DNA from: Streptomyces pristinaespiralis
GTDB lineage: Bacteria; Actinomycetota; Actinomycetes; Streptomycetales; Streptomycetaceae
Assembly (NCBI RefSeq): GCF_001278075.1
Contig: NZ_CP011340.1
Span: 1,302,001-1,366,000, forward strand
DNA: 64,000 nucleotides
Reading direction: 5' to 3'
Shown: in pieces, positions 34,189-44,418 of the stretch
Position numbering within the stretch: position 1 is the stretch's first letter
Layout of the letters: every line of letters starts with the position of its first letter
Notes under the pieces: model-generated
What the model was told of the DNA's origin: nothing
The model's database searches: none
What the model saw: the letters and a program-made list of their open reading frames with translations, nothing else
Position numbers and translations under genes: made by a program

Positions 34189-35664
34189 TCAGCCGGCCGC
34201 CGCTTCCTCCACGGCCGCCGACACCCGCTCCCACGTCTCCATGTCCCGCTCCACCGCCTCCAGTTCCGTCCCTGAACCGCCTTCCCATTCCGCCGCCAGG
34301 GCCACCGGGTCCGCTCCGGTCGCCGCGGCCGCGGCCAGTGCCGACGCGCCGAGGGCGACGAGTTCGCCGCTGGACGGGATGAGCAGGGGGCGGCCCGACA
34401 GGCGGCGCACGGTCTCCACCCAGTGACGGCCGTTCGCCCCGCCGCCCACCAGCCGGAGGGGGCGTGCGGCCGTCGCGGGGTCCGCCGGGTCCTGGCCGCA
34501 GGCGCGCATGACCTCGTCGAGGGCGCGCAGGACGGTCACGGCCGCCCCCTCGTAGGCCGCGCCGAGGATCTGCTGGCGGGTGGTCGTATGGCGCAGGCCG
34601 CTCAGCATGCCCGACGCGCCGGGCAGGTCGGGGGTCCGTTCGCCGTCGAGGTAGGGCAGCAGGACGACCTCGCCGCCCGCTTCCGCGGCCTCGCGGTCGA
34701 GGCCCAGCAGGGACGCGACCTTGTCGACCGCGAGGGTGCAGTTCAGGGTGCAGGCGAGCGGCAGGTACGTGCCGTCCGCCGCCGCGAACCCGGCGAGCGC
34801 CGGTGACGCGGGGCGTGTGCGGCTCGCGGCGAACACCGTGCCCGACGTGCCGAGGCTGAGCGCGGGGTGGTCGAGCAGGCCCGCTCCGCCGAGCCCGAGG
34901 CCGACCGCCGCGGCCATGTTGTCGCCGGTTCCGGCGGCGACGGCGATCCCGGCGGGCAGGCCGAGCCGCTCGGCGGCGGCGGGGGTGAGCGAGCCGACGC
35001 GGGTGGCGCCGGTGGGCGCGACGGTCGGCAGGAGCGCCTGGTCGAGCCCGACGAGGTCCAGCAGGGCCGGGTCGTACGCGCCGGTCGCGGTGGAGTACCA
35101 GCAGGTGCCGGAGGCGTCGCCGGGGTCGGTGGCGGCGACGCCGGAGAGTCGTTCGGTGAGGAAGTCGTGCGGCAGGCGCACCGCCGCCGCGGCGTCCGCG
35201 GCGGCGGGCTCGTTCTGGCGCAGCCACTGCCACTTGGCGGCCGTCATGGAGGCGACGGGGACGGAGCCCGTGCGGGCGGTCCATGCGTCGGGCCCGCCGA
35301 GCGCCTCGGTGAGAGCGGCGGCCTGCGGCGCGGAGCGGGTGTCGTTCCACAGCAGTGCGGGCCGCACGGGGGCGCCGGCGCGGTCGAGGACGACAAGGCC
35401 GTGCTGCTGTCCGGCGACGGCGATGCCGGTGACGGCGGCCGGCTCGATCCCCAGGCCGGCGAGTTCCTTGAGGCCGGCGGCGACGGCGTCCGCGAGCGCC
35501 TGCCACCAGACCTCCGGGTCGGTCTCCCGGGCGCCGTGCTCGCCCGTGACCCGGTGGGACGCCCTGCCGACGGCGAGGAGCCGCCCGCTGGTGACGTCGG
35601 TGAACGCCGCTTTCGTGGACTGTGTGGAGCTGTCCACCCCGATGACGACCGCGTTCGCCGGCAT
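34189..35664 (-). CDS. xylB: Xylulokinase
   Basis: 491 aa from ATG 35664, chosen for GGGAGAGG upstream. FGGY-kinase features are visible: GVDSSTQSTKA at the N-terminus for ATP and sugar binding, LWNDTRS, KWQWLRQNEP, and DPGDASGT for the catalytic Asp. GTGDNMAAAVGLGLGGAG and GGGANGRHWVE follow. It phosphorylates D-xylulose from xylose isomerase. It is divergent from xylA across a 162-base regulatory gap. Confidence 0.95.
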   Translation of the reverse strand: MPANAVVIGVDSSTQSTKAAFTDVTSGRLLAVGRASHRVTGEHGARETDPEVWWQALADAVAAGLKELAGLGIEPAAVTGIAVAGQQHGLVVLDRAGAPVRPALLWNDTRSAPQAAALTEALGGPDAWTARTGSVPVASMTAAKWQWLRQNEPAAADAAAAVRLPHDFLTERLSGVAATDPGDASGTCWYSTATGAYDPALLDLVGLDQALLPTVAPTGATRVGSLTPAAAERLGLPAGIAVAAGTGDNMAAAVGLGLGGAGLLDHPALSLGTSGTVFAASRTRPASPALAGFAAADGTYLPLACTLNCTLAVDKVASLLGLDREAAEAGGEVVLLPYLDGERTPDLPGASGMLSGLRHTTTRQQILGAAYEGAAVTVLRALDEVMRACGQDPADPATAARPLRLVGGGANGRHWVETVRRLSGRPLLIPSSGELVALGASALAAAAATGADPVALAAEWEGGSGTELEAVERDMETWERVSAAVEEAAAG

Positions 35665-37002
<1,338 letters not shown>

Positions 37003-37017
37003 ACCGCACGCGCACAC

Positions 37018-37048
37018 GGGGCCGTTCCGGGAGATCCGGAGCGGCCCC
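37018..37048. terminator. Bidirectional hairpin between xylA and the ATPase gene
   Basis: GGGGCCGTTCCGG (37018-37030) pairs with CCGGAGCGGCCCC (37036-37048) with a single mismatch and a five-base loop. It lies between convergent genes and can serve both. Confidence 0.85.
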
Positions 37049-37056
37049 GGGCCGTC

Positions 37057-37560
37057 TCACAGATGCGGGTCGAAGGCCTGGAGCGGGTCGCGCACGAAGG
37101 GCGGCCTGGTGTGGAGCTCGATCTCCGCGAGCACCACACTGCCCCGCTCCATCCGGTGCGTCATCGTCCGTGTCGCGTAGGCGTCCACGAGGCGCAGGCC
37201 GCGCCCGCAGGGGACGTCGGCGTCGAGCGGTTCCTGCCGGCGGGTCACCCGGTGTTTCCAGCAGCCACCGTCCATGACCTCCACCGTCAGCGCGTCGCCC
37301 CGGACGCTGATCACCGTGGACACCCATGGGCTGCCGCTGTGCAGCACCACATTGGTGACCAGTTCGGTGACGATGACGGACAGCGCCTCGTCGAAGTGCT
37401 CGGCCAGTCGCCATCGGCGTGCGACTGCGCGGGCGAAGCGCCGGAGTGCGCGTGCGGCCTCCGGCGTGGCGGGCATGGCGCAATGGGCCAGGCCTCGCAG
37501 CGCGGAGGTGGGCCCGGCCCGCCCATGGGCAGGGCTCGGTGCACGTTCCATGGCAATCAC
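37057..37560 (-). CDS. RsbW-like ATP-binding protein (anti-sigma type)
   Basis: 167 aa from GTG 37560, with AGGAG five bases upstream; ATG 37551 is an alternative. N-box VIVTELVTNVVLHS, G1-box VMDGGCW and CGRGLRLVDAYATR are the GHKL motifs. No sensor or phospho-acceptor domain. Second such ATPase in the window. It is divergent from the LAL regulator, with about 200 bases between. A role in serine phosphorylation of an anti-anti-sigma factor is the family norm, inferred here. Confidence 0.88.
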   Translation of the reverse strand: MIAMERAPSPAHGRAGPTSALRGLAHCAMPATPEAARALRRFARAVARRWRLAEHFDEALSVIVTELVTNVVLHSGSPWVSTVISVRGDALTVEVMDGGCWKHRVTRRQEPLDADVPCGRGLRLVDAYATRTMTHRMERGSVVLAEIELHTRPPFVRDPLQAFDPHL

Positions 37561-37716
37561 ATGGGCTCCTGTTCGGTCGGGCGGCATCGCCCTGACTCAG
37601 GTCCAGCGGCCGGGGAGTCCTTCTCCAACCTGGCCGTCGAAAGCCACGCAGGCGTTCTGCGGCAACCCCAACACTCGTATCCGGACACCTCCCGTTCAAT
37701 CAGGGACACTGAAACC

Positions 37717-37734
37717 CGTATACGTAAAGAATCG
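37717..37734 (+). promoter_or_regulatory. Left copy of an 18-base inverted pair around the LAL gene
   Basis: CGTATACGTAAAGAATCG lies 33 bases before the LAL GTG. Its reverse complement matches 40601-40618 in 16 of 18 bases. Within it CGTATACG is itself palindromic. Possibly the LAL protein's own binding site. Confidence 0.5.
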
Positions 37735-37767
37735 AAATGCCTTGGAATCTCCGAGGAGAGTGATTCG

Positions 37768-40533
37768 GTGGTCACGTGGAGTGACGAGACGGCCGGCCGG
37801 TGGTCGGAGCGCGTGCTCGGGGGGCCGTCCGCCGACGAGGCCGCGCTGCTGCTGGTCGAAGGCCCGGCCGGGACGGGAAAGACCCGCCTCGCGGCGCGTC
37901 TGGTGGACGGCGCGGCGGCCCGGTCGATCCGTAGCGTGACCGTCTCGTTCTCGTCGTCCGGAGCCACCGTCGTGAGCCGGCCGCGGCCCGGGACGTCCGA
38001 AAGGCCGCCGGGCAGCGCGCCGCCCTCCCCCGCCGATCTGCCGGGCGCCCTGGCCCCGCTCCTCGAACGGGGCGACCGCTTCCTGCTCGTCGCGGAGGAC
38101 GTCCACCGTGCCGACGGCCCGGCGCTCGAGCTGCTGCGCAGGCTCCTCGACCGCCCTCCGGCCCGGCTCGCCGCGGTCGTCACGTACCGGCCCGAGGAAC
38201 TGCCCGAGCCCGGCCTCGCCCTGGGCAGAGGGGCGCACTTTCCCTCCTCCCTCGCCGTGTCACGGCTGCGGCTCGGCCCGCTCGACGCCCAGCAGGTGCG
38301 CGAACTGGTCGAGGAGGGACTCGGCCCGAGCCGCTGCCCGTCCGATCTGGTCACCCGCGTCCAGGAGCGGTCGGGCGGCGTGCCGCAGGTCGTCGCCGAC
38401 GTGGTGCGGCTGCTGTGCGAGTCGGGCGACGGGCGGGAGCGCTATTCGGTCAGGGACCTGGAGGCGGCGGGCGTCCCGCCGCGCCTCGCCGAGCTGGCCC
38501 TCGGCCGTACCGCGGCGCTGACGGAGCGGGCGCGGCCCGTCGCCTGGGCCGCCGCCGTGCTGGACGAGCCGGTGGAGGCGGGCGAGCTCTCCGCGGTCGC
38601 CGGTCTGGACGGCGGCGAGGGCACGAAGGCGCTGGTCGAGGCGTTGCGCGCGGGCGTGCTGCGGGAGGACGCGGAGGGCCGTTACGGCTTCTTCGTCCCG
38701 ATGGCGGCGACCGCGGTGTACGGGCAGGTGCCCGGACCGGTCCGCCGTGAGATGCACCGCAGGGCGGCCACGGCCCTCGGCCGGAGGCACCCGGTGCCGT
38801 GGGTGCCGCTGGCCCGCCACCGCCGCCACGGCGGTCAGACGAAGGCGTGGCTGCGGGCCGTGGAGCATGCGGCGCTCCAGTGCGCGGCCGACGGTGAGCA
38901 CCAGGCCGCGATCGACATCCTCGAGCGGGCGCTGTCCCGTCCGACCGTGCCGCCCGCCGCACGGGCCCGGCTCGCGCCGCTGCTGGCGCACAGCGCCGTG
39001 CTGGGGCTGCGCAGCGACCAGACGGTGACCGTGCTGCGGCAGATCCTCGACGAACAGTCCTTGCCGGCCGCCGTGCGGGGACAGATCCGGCTCGACCTCG
39101 GTCTGCTGCTGTGCAACCAGGCCGTCGCGGGCATGCAGGGCTGGCTGGAGCTCCAGAAGGCGGTGGAGGAGCTCGAGGAACGGCCGCTGATGGCGGCCAG
39201 GGCGATGGCGGCGCTGGCGATGCCGCTGCTGTCGACGGTGCCGCTGGAGCGGAACCTGTACTGGCTGGAGCGCGCGGAGAAGGCCGGCGCGGACAGCGGC
39301 GACGAGGAGGCCCGTACGGCGGTCGCCGCGAACCGGGCCGGCACGCTGATGTACATCGGCGATCCGGCGGCCTGGCAGGTGCTGGAGCAGTTGCCGCGGG
39401 ACACCGAGGACGCCGCCTGCCGGCAGCACGTCGCCCGTGGCCTGTGCAACGCGGCGGACGGCGCGCTCTGGCTGGGCCAGCTCGGTCCCGCCCGCGGGCT
39501 CCTCGCCGAGGGTGTGGCCCTGGCGACCCGCAGCGGAGCGTCGTACGTCGAGCAGGGCGCCCGCGGCACCTCGCTGCTGCTGGACTGGGCAGAGGGCGAC
39601 TGGGCGGAACTGACGGGCCGGGCACGCGCGTTCGTGGCGGAGGCGGACACCATGCCGGGCCAGGGCGTCGACGGCCGTACCGTTCTCGGGCTGATGGCGA
39701 TCTCCAGGGGCGAGTGGCAGCAGGCGACGGCGTGGCTGGCCGGCGACGGCTCGCGGCAGACGGAGGGTTCCGCGGTTCCGCACGTGGCGACCGCGTCCGG
39801 GGCGCTGATCCGGATGGCCCTGGTCCGCGACGACGTCGAAACGGCGGTGGCGGAGGCGTCGACGGCCTGGGACCGGATCAGGGACAAGGGCGTGTGGGTG
39901 TGGGCGGCGGAGCTGGCGCCGTGGGCCGTCGACGCGATGCTGCGCGCGGGCCGGCGCGACACGGCGCAGGGGATGATCGCCGAATACGAGGCCGGCCTCG
40001 ACGGCCGGCAGGCCCCCGCGTCGTCGGCGGCGCTGGACTGGTGCCGCGCGCTGCTCGCCGAGGCGGACGGCGACCCGCGGACGGGGGCCGACCTGTACCG
40101 CCGGGCGGCCCTCGAGTACGCGGGCATACCGCGCCCGTACGCGACGGTGCTCGCCACCGAGGGGGCGGCCCGCTGCCAGTTGGCCTCGGGGACGGACGCG
40201 GCCGCCGTGGTGGCCGAACTGACCTCGTGCGTGGAGCAGTTGACCGAGCTGGGCGCCGTCTGGGACGCCGCCCGCCTCCGGGCCGAGCTGCGGGCCCACC
40301 AGCCCGCCGACGAGCAGCGGCCGCGTGGCCGGCCGAGCTACGGCGACCGGCTGTCACCGCGCGAGCAGGAGGTGGCGGACCTGGCGGCGACCGGTCTGAC
40401 CAACCGGGAGATCGCGGCGACGCTGCACCTGTCGCCGCGTACGGTGGAGCAGCATGTCTCCAGGGCCCGGCGCAAGCTGGAGTCCCAGTCCCGGCAGAAT
40501 CTTTCACGCACACGCGCCCAGCGCCCCGAATGA
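37768..40533 (+). CDS. LuxR-family regulator with AAA ATPase domain (LAL type)
   Basis: 921 aa from GTG 37768, with GAGGAG ten bases upstream. Walker A GPAGTGKT is at residues 32-39 and a Walker B-like LLVAEDVHRAD follows near 110. The middle ~500 residues are helical and Ala/Leu-rich, in the manner of TPR-like LAL repeats. The C-terminus is the LuxR helix-turn-helix: LSPREQEVADLAATGLTNRE, then IAATLHLSPRTVEQHVSRAR. LAL proteins activate secondary-metabolite or sugar operons on ligand binding. No biosynthetic cluster adjoins it. Two near-identical inverted sequences bracket the gene. Confidence 0.93.
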   Translation: MVTWSDETAGRWSERVLGGPSADEAALLLVEGPAGTGKTRLAARLVDGAAARSIRSVTVSFSSSGATVVSRPRPGTSERPPGSAPPSPADLPGALAPLLERGDRFLLVAEDVHRADGPALELLRRLLDRPPARLAAVVTYRPEELPEPGLALGRGAHFPSSLAVSRLRLGPLDAQQVRELVEEGLGPSRCPSDLVTRVQERSGGVPQVVADVVRLLCESGDGRERYSVRDLEAAGVPPRLAELALGRTAALTERARPVAWAAAVLDEPVEAGELSAVAGLDGGEGTKALVEALRAGVLREDAEGRYGFFVPMAATAVYGQVPGPVRREMHRRAATALGRRHPVPWVPLARHRRHGGQTKAWLRAVEHAALQCAADGEHQAAIDILERALSRPTVPPAARARLAPLLAHSAVLGLRSDQTVTVLRQILDEQSLPAAVRGQIRLDLGLLLCNQAVAGMQGWLELQKAVEELEERPLMAARAMAALAMPLLSTVPLERNLYWLERAEKAGADSGDEEARTAVAANRAGTLMYIGDPAAWQVLEQLPRDTEDAACRQHVARGLCNAADGALWLGQLGPARGLLAEGVALATRSGASYVEQGARGTSLLLDWAEGDWAELTGRARAFVAEADTMPGQGVDGRTVLGLMAISRGEWQQATAWLAGDGSRQTEGSAVPHVATASGALIRMALVRDDVETAVAEASTAWDRIRDKGVWVWAAELAPWAVDAMLRAGRRDTAQGMIAEYEAGLDGRQAPASSAALDWCRALLAEADGDPRTGADLYRRAALEYAGIPRPYATVLATEGAARCQLASGTDAAAVVAELTSCVEQLTELGAVWDAARLRAELRAHQPADEQRPRGRPSYGDRLSPREQEVADLAATGLTNREIAATLHLSPRTVEQHVSRARRKLESQSRQNLSRTRAQRPE

Positions 40534-40835
40534 GCGGGTCGGTCGGGAGCCGGCGCAGCGGGCGCGACCGCCGCCGGCCAAGTGGCACACGGGACCCGGT
40601 CGATTCTTTGCGTATAGGTAGATGGCCGGGTCCCTATAGGCAGCACCGGCCCGGCGGCCCTAGTTTCCGAGTGTGCCCGGGGCTGCCGGGATGCCGACCG
40701 GCCACGCCGCAACCCCACATGCGGCCGTTGTCGGGAGGCGATGCGGTTCCCGGCCCCGGGCACGACACTTTTCCCGCCGTGTACGGCGTACGCGCCCGGC
40801 TGCGGCGCCCCTCCCTGAAGCTCCTTCGGCCGGGG
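40534..40835. other. Gap between convergent LAL and YeiH genes
   Basis: No gene seen. Contains the right copy of the LAL-flanking sequence at 40601-40618 and CCCTATAGG at 40632-40640, giving two AT-rich CTATAG/GTATAG islands in otherwise GC-rich DNA. This could be a promoter for a short transcript, but no RNA gene is recognised. Confidence 0.5.
40601..40618 (-). promoter_or_regulatory. Right copy of the 18-base inverted pair
   Basis: CGATTCTTTGCGTATAGG, inverted relative to 37717-37734 with two mismatches, 68 bases after the LAL stop. Confidence 0.5.
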
Positions 40836-41882
40836 TCACGCCGCCTGCAGCAGCACTCCCGCGTAGGACAGCCCCGCCACGACCAGCCACGCCGACAGGC
40901 CGAGTGCCGCGACCCGGCCGCCGGTGCGGGTCAGGGAGGGCAGGTCGACGGCGCTGCCGAGGCCGAACAGGGCGGCGGCCAGGAGCAGTTCCTGCGTGAC
41001 ATGCGCCCCCTCGAGCACCCCCGGGGGCAGCAGCCCCGTGCTGCGCAGGGCCACGGCGGCGAGGAAGCCCACGACGAAGAGCGGCACCAGCGGCACTCGT
41101 CGCGCGCCGCTCGCCCCCTGCGTGCCCTTGTTCCCGCGGCGTGCGGCCAGCGCGACGACGGCGACGAGCGGGCCGAGCAGCGCCACGCGCATCAGCTTCA
41201 CGAGTACGGCCTCGCCGAGGGCGGCGTCCCCCGCGGTCTGCGCGGTGGCGACGACCTGGCCGACGTCGTGGACGCTCGCGCCGGCCCAGCGGCCGAACTC
41301 GGCGTCGCCCAGACCCAACGGGCCTTGAAGGAGGGGAAGTACGGCGATCGCGAGCGTCCCGCAGAGGGTGACCAGCGCGACGGAGGTGGCCGCGTCCCGT
41401 TCGTCGCTGTCCCGCACCTCCCCCACGGCGCCGATGGCCGACGCGCCGCAGACGGCGTATCCGGTGGCGATGAGCAGCGGCTGGTCACCGGGGAGTCCCA
41501 GCCGCCGGCCGAGCCACCAGGTCCCGAGGAGTGTGGCCGTCACGACGCCGATCACCATGGCGACGGTGGCCCAGCCGAGGCCGCGTACGTCGTCGAGGCC
41601 GAGGCGCAGGCCGAGGAGCACGATCCCGGCGCGCATGAGCCGCCTGCCCGCGTACGAGAGCCCCGGCCGGGCGGGCCCGCGTACGGTCGCCCGCAGGCGG
41701 GGCAGGTGCGCGGCGGCGACGCCGAGCACGACGGCGGCGGTGAGCATCGGGACGCCGGGCAGGATCCGGTGGACGGACCAGGCGAGGGCGACGCCGAGGG
41801 CCGCCAGCGCGAGTCCTCGCCGCCGGGTCCCCCCTGCGCGGGCCTGCGGGGGTGCGGCGGGCCGGTCCCGCAGGAGCGCCAT
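40836..41882 (-). CDS. YeiH-family putative sulfate/sulfite exporter
   Basis: 348 aa with about ten transmembrane helices. VLLGLRLGLDDV, GYAVCGASAIGAV, and GASVHDVGQVVATAQ with VLVKLMRVALLGP are conserved motifs of the YeiH/YadS (UPF0324) family. ATG 41882 overlaps the cysteine dioxygenase stop (ATGA), so the two are translationally coupled. Coupling to cysteine oxidation suggests export of sulfite or sulfate, or of a sulfinate, produced from cysteine. Confidence 0.9.
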   Translation of the reverse strand: MALLRDRPAAPPQARAGGTRRRGLALAALGVALAWSVHRILPGVPMLTAAVVLGVAAAHLPRLRATVRGPARPGLSYAGRRLMRAGIVLLGLRLGLDDVRGLGWATVAMVIGVVTATLLGTWWLGRRLGLPGDQPLLIATGYAVCGASAIGAVGEVRDSDERDAATSVALVTLCGTLAIAVLPLLQGPLGLGDAEFGRWAGASVHDVGQVVATAQTAGDAALGEAVLVKLMRVALLGPLVAVVALAARRGNKGTQGASGARRVPLVPLFVVGFLAAVALRSTGLLPPGVLEGAHVTQELLLAAALFGLGSAVDLPSLTRTGGRVAALGLSAWLVVAGLSYAGVLLQAA

Positions 41883-42463
41883 CAGCGGTCGGCCGGCAGG
41901 GCGTAGACGCGGCGTACGCTGCTGCCGAGCCGGGATATGTCGGCGCCGTAGACGTGCAGGGACACCGCGGTGGAGGGTCCCGGGTTCCAGACCCGGTGGA
42001 TGTCACCGGGTGGCGCGAAACCGCAGAACTCGCCCTGCTCGCTGACCACATCGGCGGTGGCGACGAGCCGCGCGGCGCCGTCCGCACGGGCGGCGGGCAC
42101 GAGCCGGTAGCGCCGTTCCTGCTCCCGTCCCTCGTGCACGCCGGTGGTGCACCAGGAGACGTGGTCGTGCACGGACGTGCCCTGCCCGGGCAGCCAGACG
42201 AGTGCGACGACGGAGAAGCTGCCGTCGTGCTCGGCGTGCAGGAGGTGCTGCCGGTAGCGGTCGGTGTCGCTCTGCCGCTGCTCGGCGGTGAGCAGGTCGG
42301 GGGCGCCCAGGTGCGGCGCCAGGCGTTCGCCGACCAGGTACGCGGTCGGGTCGGGCGGCAGCCCGCGGCCGACCACCTCGCGGACGCCGGCGACGAGGGC
42401 GTCGAGACGGTCGGTGGTACGGGGGGCCGAGGATGCGCTCTGCGCGGTCGGGGCCGGAGTCAT
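41882..42463 (-). CDS. Cysteine dioxygenase-type cupin
   Basis: 193 aa. WLPGQGTSVHDHVSWCTTGV gives the two His and the Cys expected near the Fe site. PPGDIHRVWNPGPSTAVSLHVYG supplies the third His ligand and closing strand of the small-cupin CDO fold. The family oxidises cysteine (or a related thiol) to the sulfinic acid with O2. First gene of a two-gene operon with the YeiH exporter; a LysR gene lies ~100 bases upstream on the same strand. Confidence 0.9.
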   Translation of the reverse strand: MTPAPTAQSASSAPRTTDRLDALVAGVREVVGRGLPPDPTAYLVGERLAPHLGAPDLLTAEQRQSDTDRYRQHLLHAEHDGSFSVVALVWLPGQGTSVHDHVSWCTTGVHEGREQERRYRLVPAARADGAARLVATADVVSEQGEFCGFAPPGDIHRVWNPGPSTAVSLHVYGADISRLGSSVRRVYALPADR

Positions 42464-42559
42464 ACCGGCAAGCCTCCGACCGGCGGAACCATTACGTCCA
42501 ACGACTGTTTCTTCGGTTCCCCCAAGCGCTGCTTATGTATCGCGTCGGGGTCGTCCCGG

Positions 42560-43465
42560 TCAGCAGCCCGTCTTGTTCGCGGCGACCGTCCTCAGTTCGT
42601 CGAGGACGAGCGCGGTCGCGGGGATGCGCAGATGTTCCTTCAGGACGTACGCCGAGATCTTGCGCCGGGAAGCGGGCTGGAGCGGACGGCCGGCGACCTT
42701 GGCGTGGCGCATGAAGTTCAGTACGAGCGCCGGGATCATCGCGACCCCGAGCCCTTCTGCCACCAGGCTCTGCACGGCGAGGTTGTCGTCCGTCATGAAG
42801 GCGATGTCGGGGACGAAGCCCGCCTCCGCGCACTCGTGGAGCAGGTTGGCGCGGCAACGGGGGCAGCCGGCTATCCAGCGCTCCCCCGCCAGGTCGGTGA
42901 GCCGGACGACCCGCCGGCGGGCGAGGTGGTGCCCGCCGGGCAGCAGCACGGTCAGCTGGTCCTCGAGGAGCGGGATCTCGACCAGTTCCTCCGGCACATC
43001 CTCGTGCAGTCCCGGGTAGGTGAACGCGAGGGAGATGTCGCACTCGCCGCGTGCCAGGCGCCGCAGCGACTCGGGCGGCTCGTTCTCGAGCAGGTCGACG
43101 CGGATGGCGGGGTGCTCGGCGGTGAGGCGGGCCAGCGTCTCGGGGACGAGGGTGGAGTTGGCGCTCGGGAAGGCGCAGAGGCGGACCCGTCCGGCACGCA
43201 GCCGGGTCAGGGCGTTCATCTGCTCCTGCGCGGCCGACATGGAGTCGAGGATCGCCGTCGCGTGCCTGGACAGCGCCTCGCCCGCCTCGGTGAGCCGCAT
43301 CCCCCGGCCCACGCGGACGAACAGCGGTGAGCCGACGTCCCGTTCGAGGGCCTTCATCTGCTGGGTGACCGCCGGCTGGGTGTAGCCGAGGGCGCGGGCG
43401 GCCGCCGTGTACGAGCCGGTCCTGACCACTTCGTGGAACGTCTTGATGTGCCGGGAATCGAACAC
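42560..43465 (-). CDS. LysR-family regulator
   Basis: 301 aa. N-terminal winged helix IKTFHEVVRTGSYTAAARAL, then GYTQPAVTQQMKALE and F-V-R-V-G-R-G-M-R-L-T-E-A-G. The effector domain contains a Cys-rich AGCPRCRANLLHEC segment, notable because a thiol pathway lies next door; redox or thiol sensing is conceivable. Points toward the CDO/YeiH operon, whose likely activator it is. Confidence 0.92.
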   Translation of the reverse strand: MFDSRHIKTFHEVVRTGSYTAAARALGYTQPAVTQQMKALERDVGSPLFVRVGRGMRLTEAGEALSRHATAILDSMSAAQEQMNALTRLRAGRVRLCAFPSANSTLVPETLARLTAEHPAIRVDLLENEPPESLRRLARGECDISLAFTYPGLHEDVPEELVEIPLLEDQLTVLLPGGHHLARRRVVRLTDLAGERWIAGCPRCRANLLHECAEAGFVPDIAFMTDDNLAVQSLVAEGLGVAMIPALVLNFMRHAKVAGRPLQPASRRKISAYVLKEHLRIPATALVLDELRTVAANKTGC

Positions 43466-43519
43466 CGGTGCATCATAAGCGGATTTTGGGGGGTCACCGC
43501 CTCCCGCCCCCGGGTCCGC

Positions 43520-43648
43520 CTCGCCGACCGTTTCCGGCTACGGCTTGCGGGCCACCGCGCCGTACAGAGAGATCACCGCGCACTCACCGACCGTTTCCGG
43601 CCCGGCTACGGCTTCCGGGCCACCGCTCCGTACAGCGAGATCACCGCG
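43520..43648. repeat. Tandem duplication of the DUF574 gene's 3' end
   Basis: Bases 43520-43580 and 43583-43648 are two copies of a 61/66-base segment, differing by an insertion of about five bases and a few substitutions. The right copy includes the last ~14 codons and stop of the methyltransferase. The left copy still encodes AVISLYGAVARKP followed by TAG but is outside the gene. Confidence 0.85.
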
Positions 43649-44418
43649 TTCTCGTCGACGCTCTCGCCCACCGCGAGCTCGGGGTGCCAGTCGGTCAGCT
43701 GGACGAGTCCGGGGTCCACCGTGTCCAGGCCGTCGAAGAAGCGGGCGATCTCGTCCTTGGTGCGCGGCGCCAGGGTGACGCCCCCGGCCGCGTACATCGC
43801 CACGCCCCGCCCGACGGCGACGGGGTCGAAGTCGGCGGTGAGCTGCGACAGTACGAGGTAGCTCCCGGACGGGAGCGCGTCGACGAGCCGGGCCACCAGG
43901 TCGTAGGGGCGGTCCTCGTCGCCGAGGAAGTGCGTCAGCGCGACCAGGGAGAGCGCGACGGGCCTGGTGAGGTCCAGGTTCTTGCGGGCCTGCTCCAGGA
44001 TGCGGCCCGGCTCGCGCACATCGGCCTGTACGTAGTCGGTGATTCCCTCGCGGCTGCTGCGCAGCAGCGCCTCCGCGTGGATCAGGACGATGGGGTCGTT
44101 GTCGGTGTAGACGATCCGGGCGTCGGGGGCAATGCCCTGGGCCACCTGGTGCAGATTCGGCTCGGTGGGGATGCCGGTGCCTATGTCGAGGAACTGGCGG
44201 ATCCCGGCCTCGCCGGCCAGCCAGCGGGTGACGCGCTGCATGAACCAGCGGTTGGTCCTGGCGACATGCCGGGCCGTCCCGTCGACGCCCATGATCTGCC
44301 GGCCGAGCTCCTCGTCGACGGGGTAGTTGTCCTTGCCACCGAGGAACCAGTCGTACACCCGGGCCGGATGCGGCCTGCTGGTGTCGATCCGTGCTGCGGC
44401 CGGCTCGGTCCCGGTCAT
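43606..44418 (-). CDS. DUF574 (SAM-dependent methyltransferase) family protein
   Basis: 270 aa from ATG 44418. The opening ARIDTSRPHPARVYDWFLGG then K-D-N-Y-P-V-D is the family signature. FLDIGTGIPTEPNLHQVAQ is the SAM-binding motif I, and VYTDNDPIVL is the acidic strand-2 end. This family is abundant in Streptomyces, often near XRE/DUF397 genes; its substrate is not known. The C-terminus ends NAVISLYGAVARKP, duplicated just downstream. Confidence 0.92.
   Translation of the reverse strand: MTGTEPAAARIDTSRPHPARVYDWFLGGKDNYPVDEELGRQIMGVDGTARHVARTNRWFMQRVTRWLAGEAGIRQFLDIGTGIPTEPNLHQVAQGIAPDARIVYTDNDPIVLIHAEALLRSSREGITDYVQADVREPGRILEQARKNLDLTRPVALSLVALTHFLGDEDRPYDLVARLVDALPSGSYLVLSQLTADFDPVAVGRGVAMYAAGGVTLAPRTKDEIARFFDGLDTVDPGLVQLTDWHPELAVGESVDENAVISLYGAVARKP

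Noticed and set aside
37768..40533. LAL as pathway regulator of a nearby antibiotic cluster
   Set aside because: Neighbours are xylose, sulfur and membrane genes; no biosynthetic enzymes within 10 kb.
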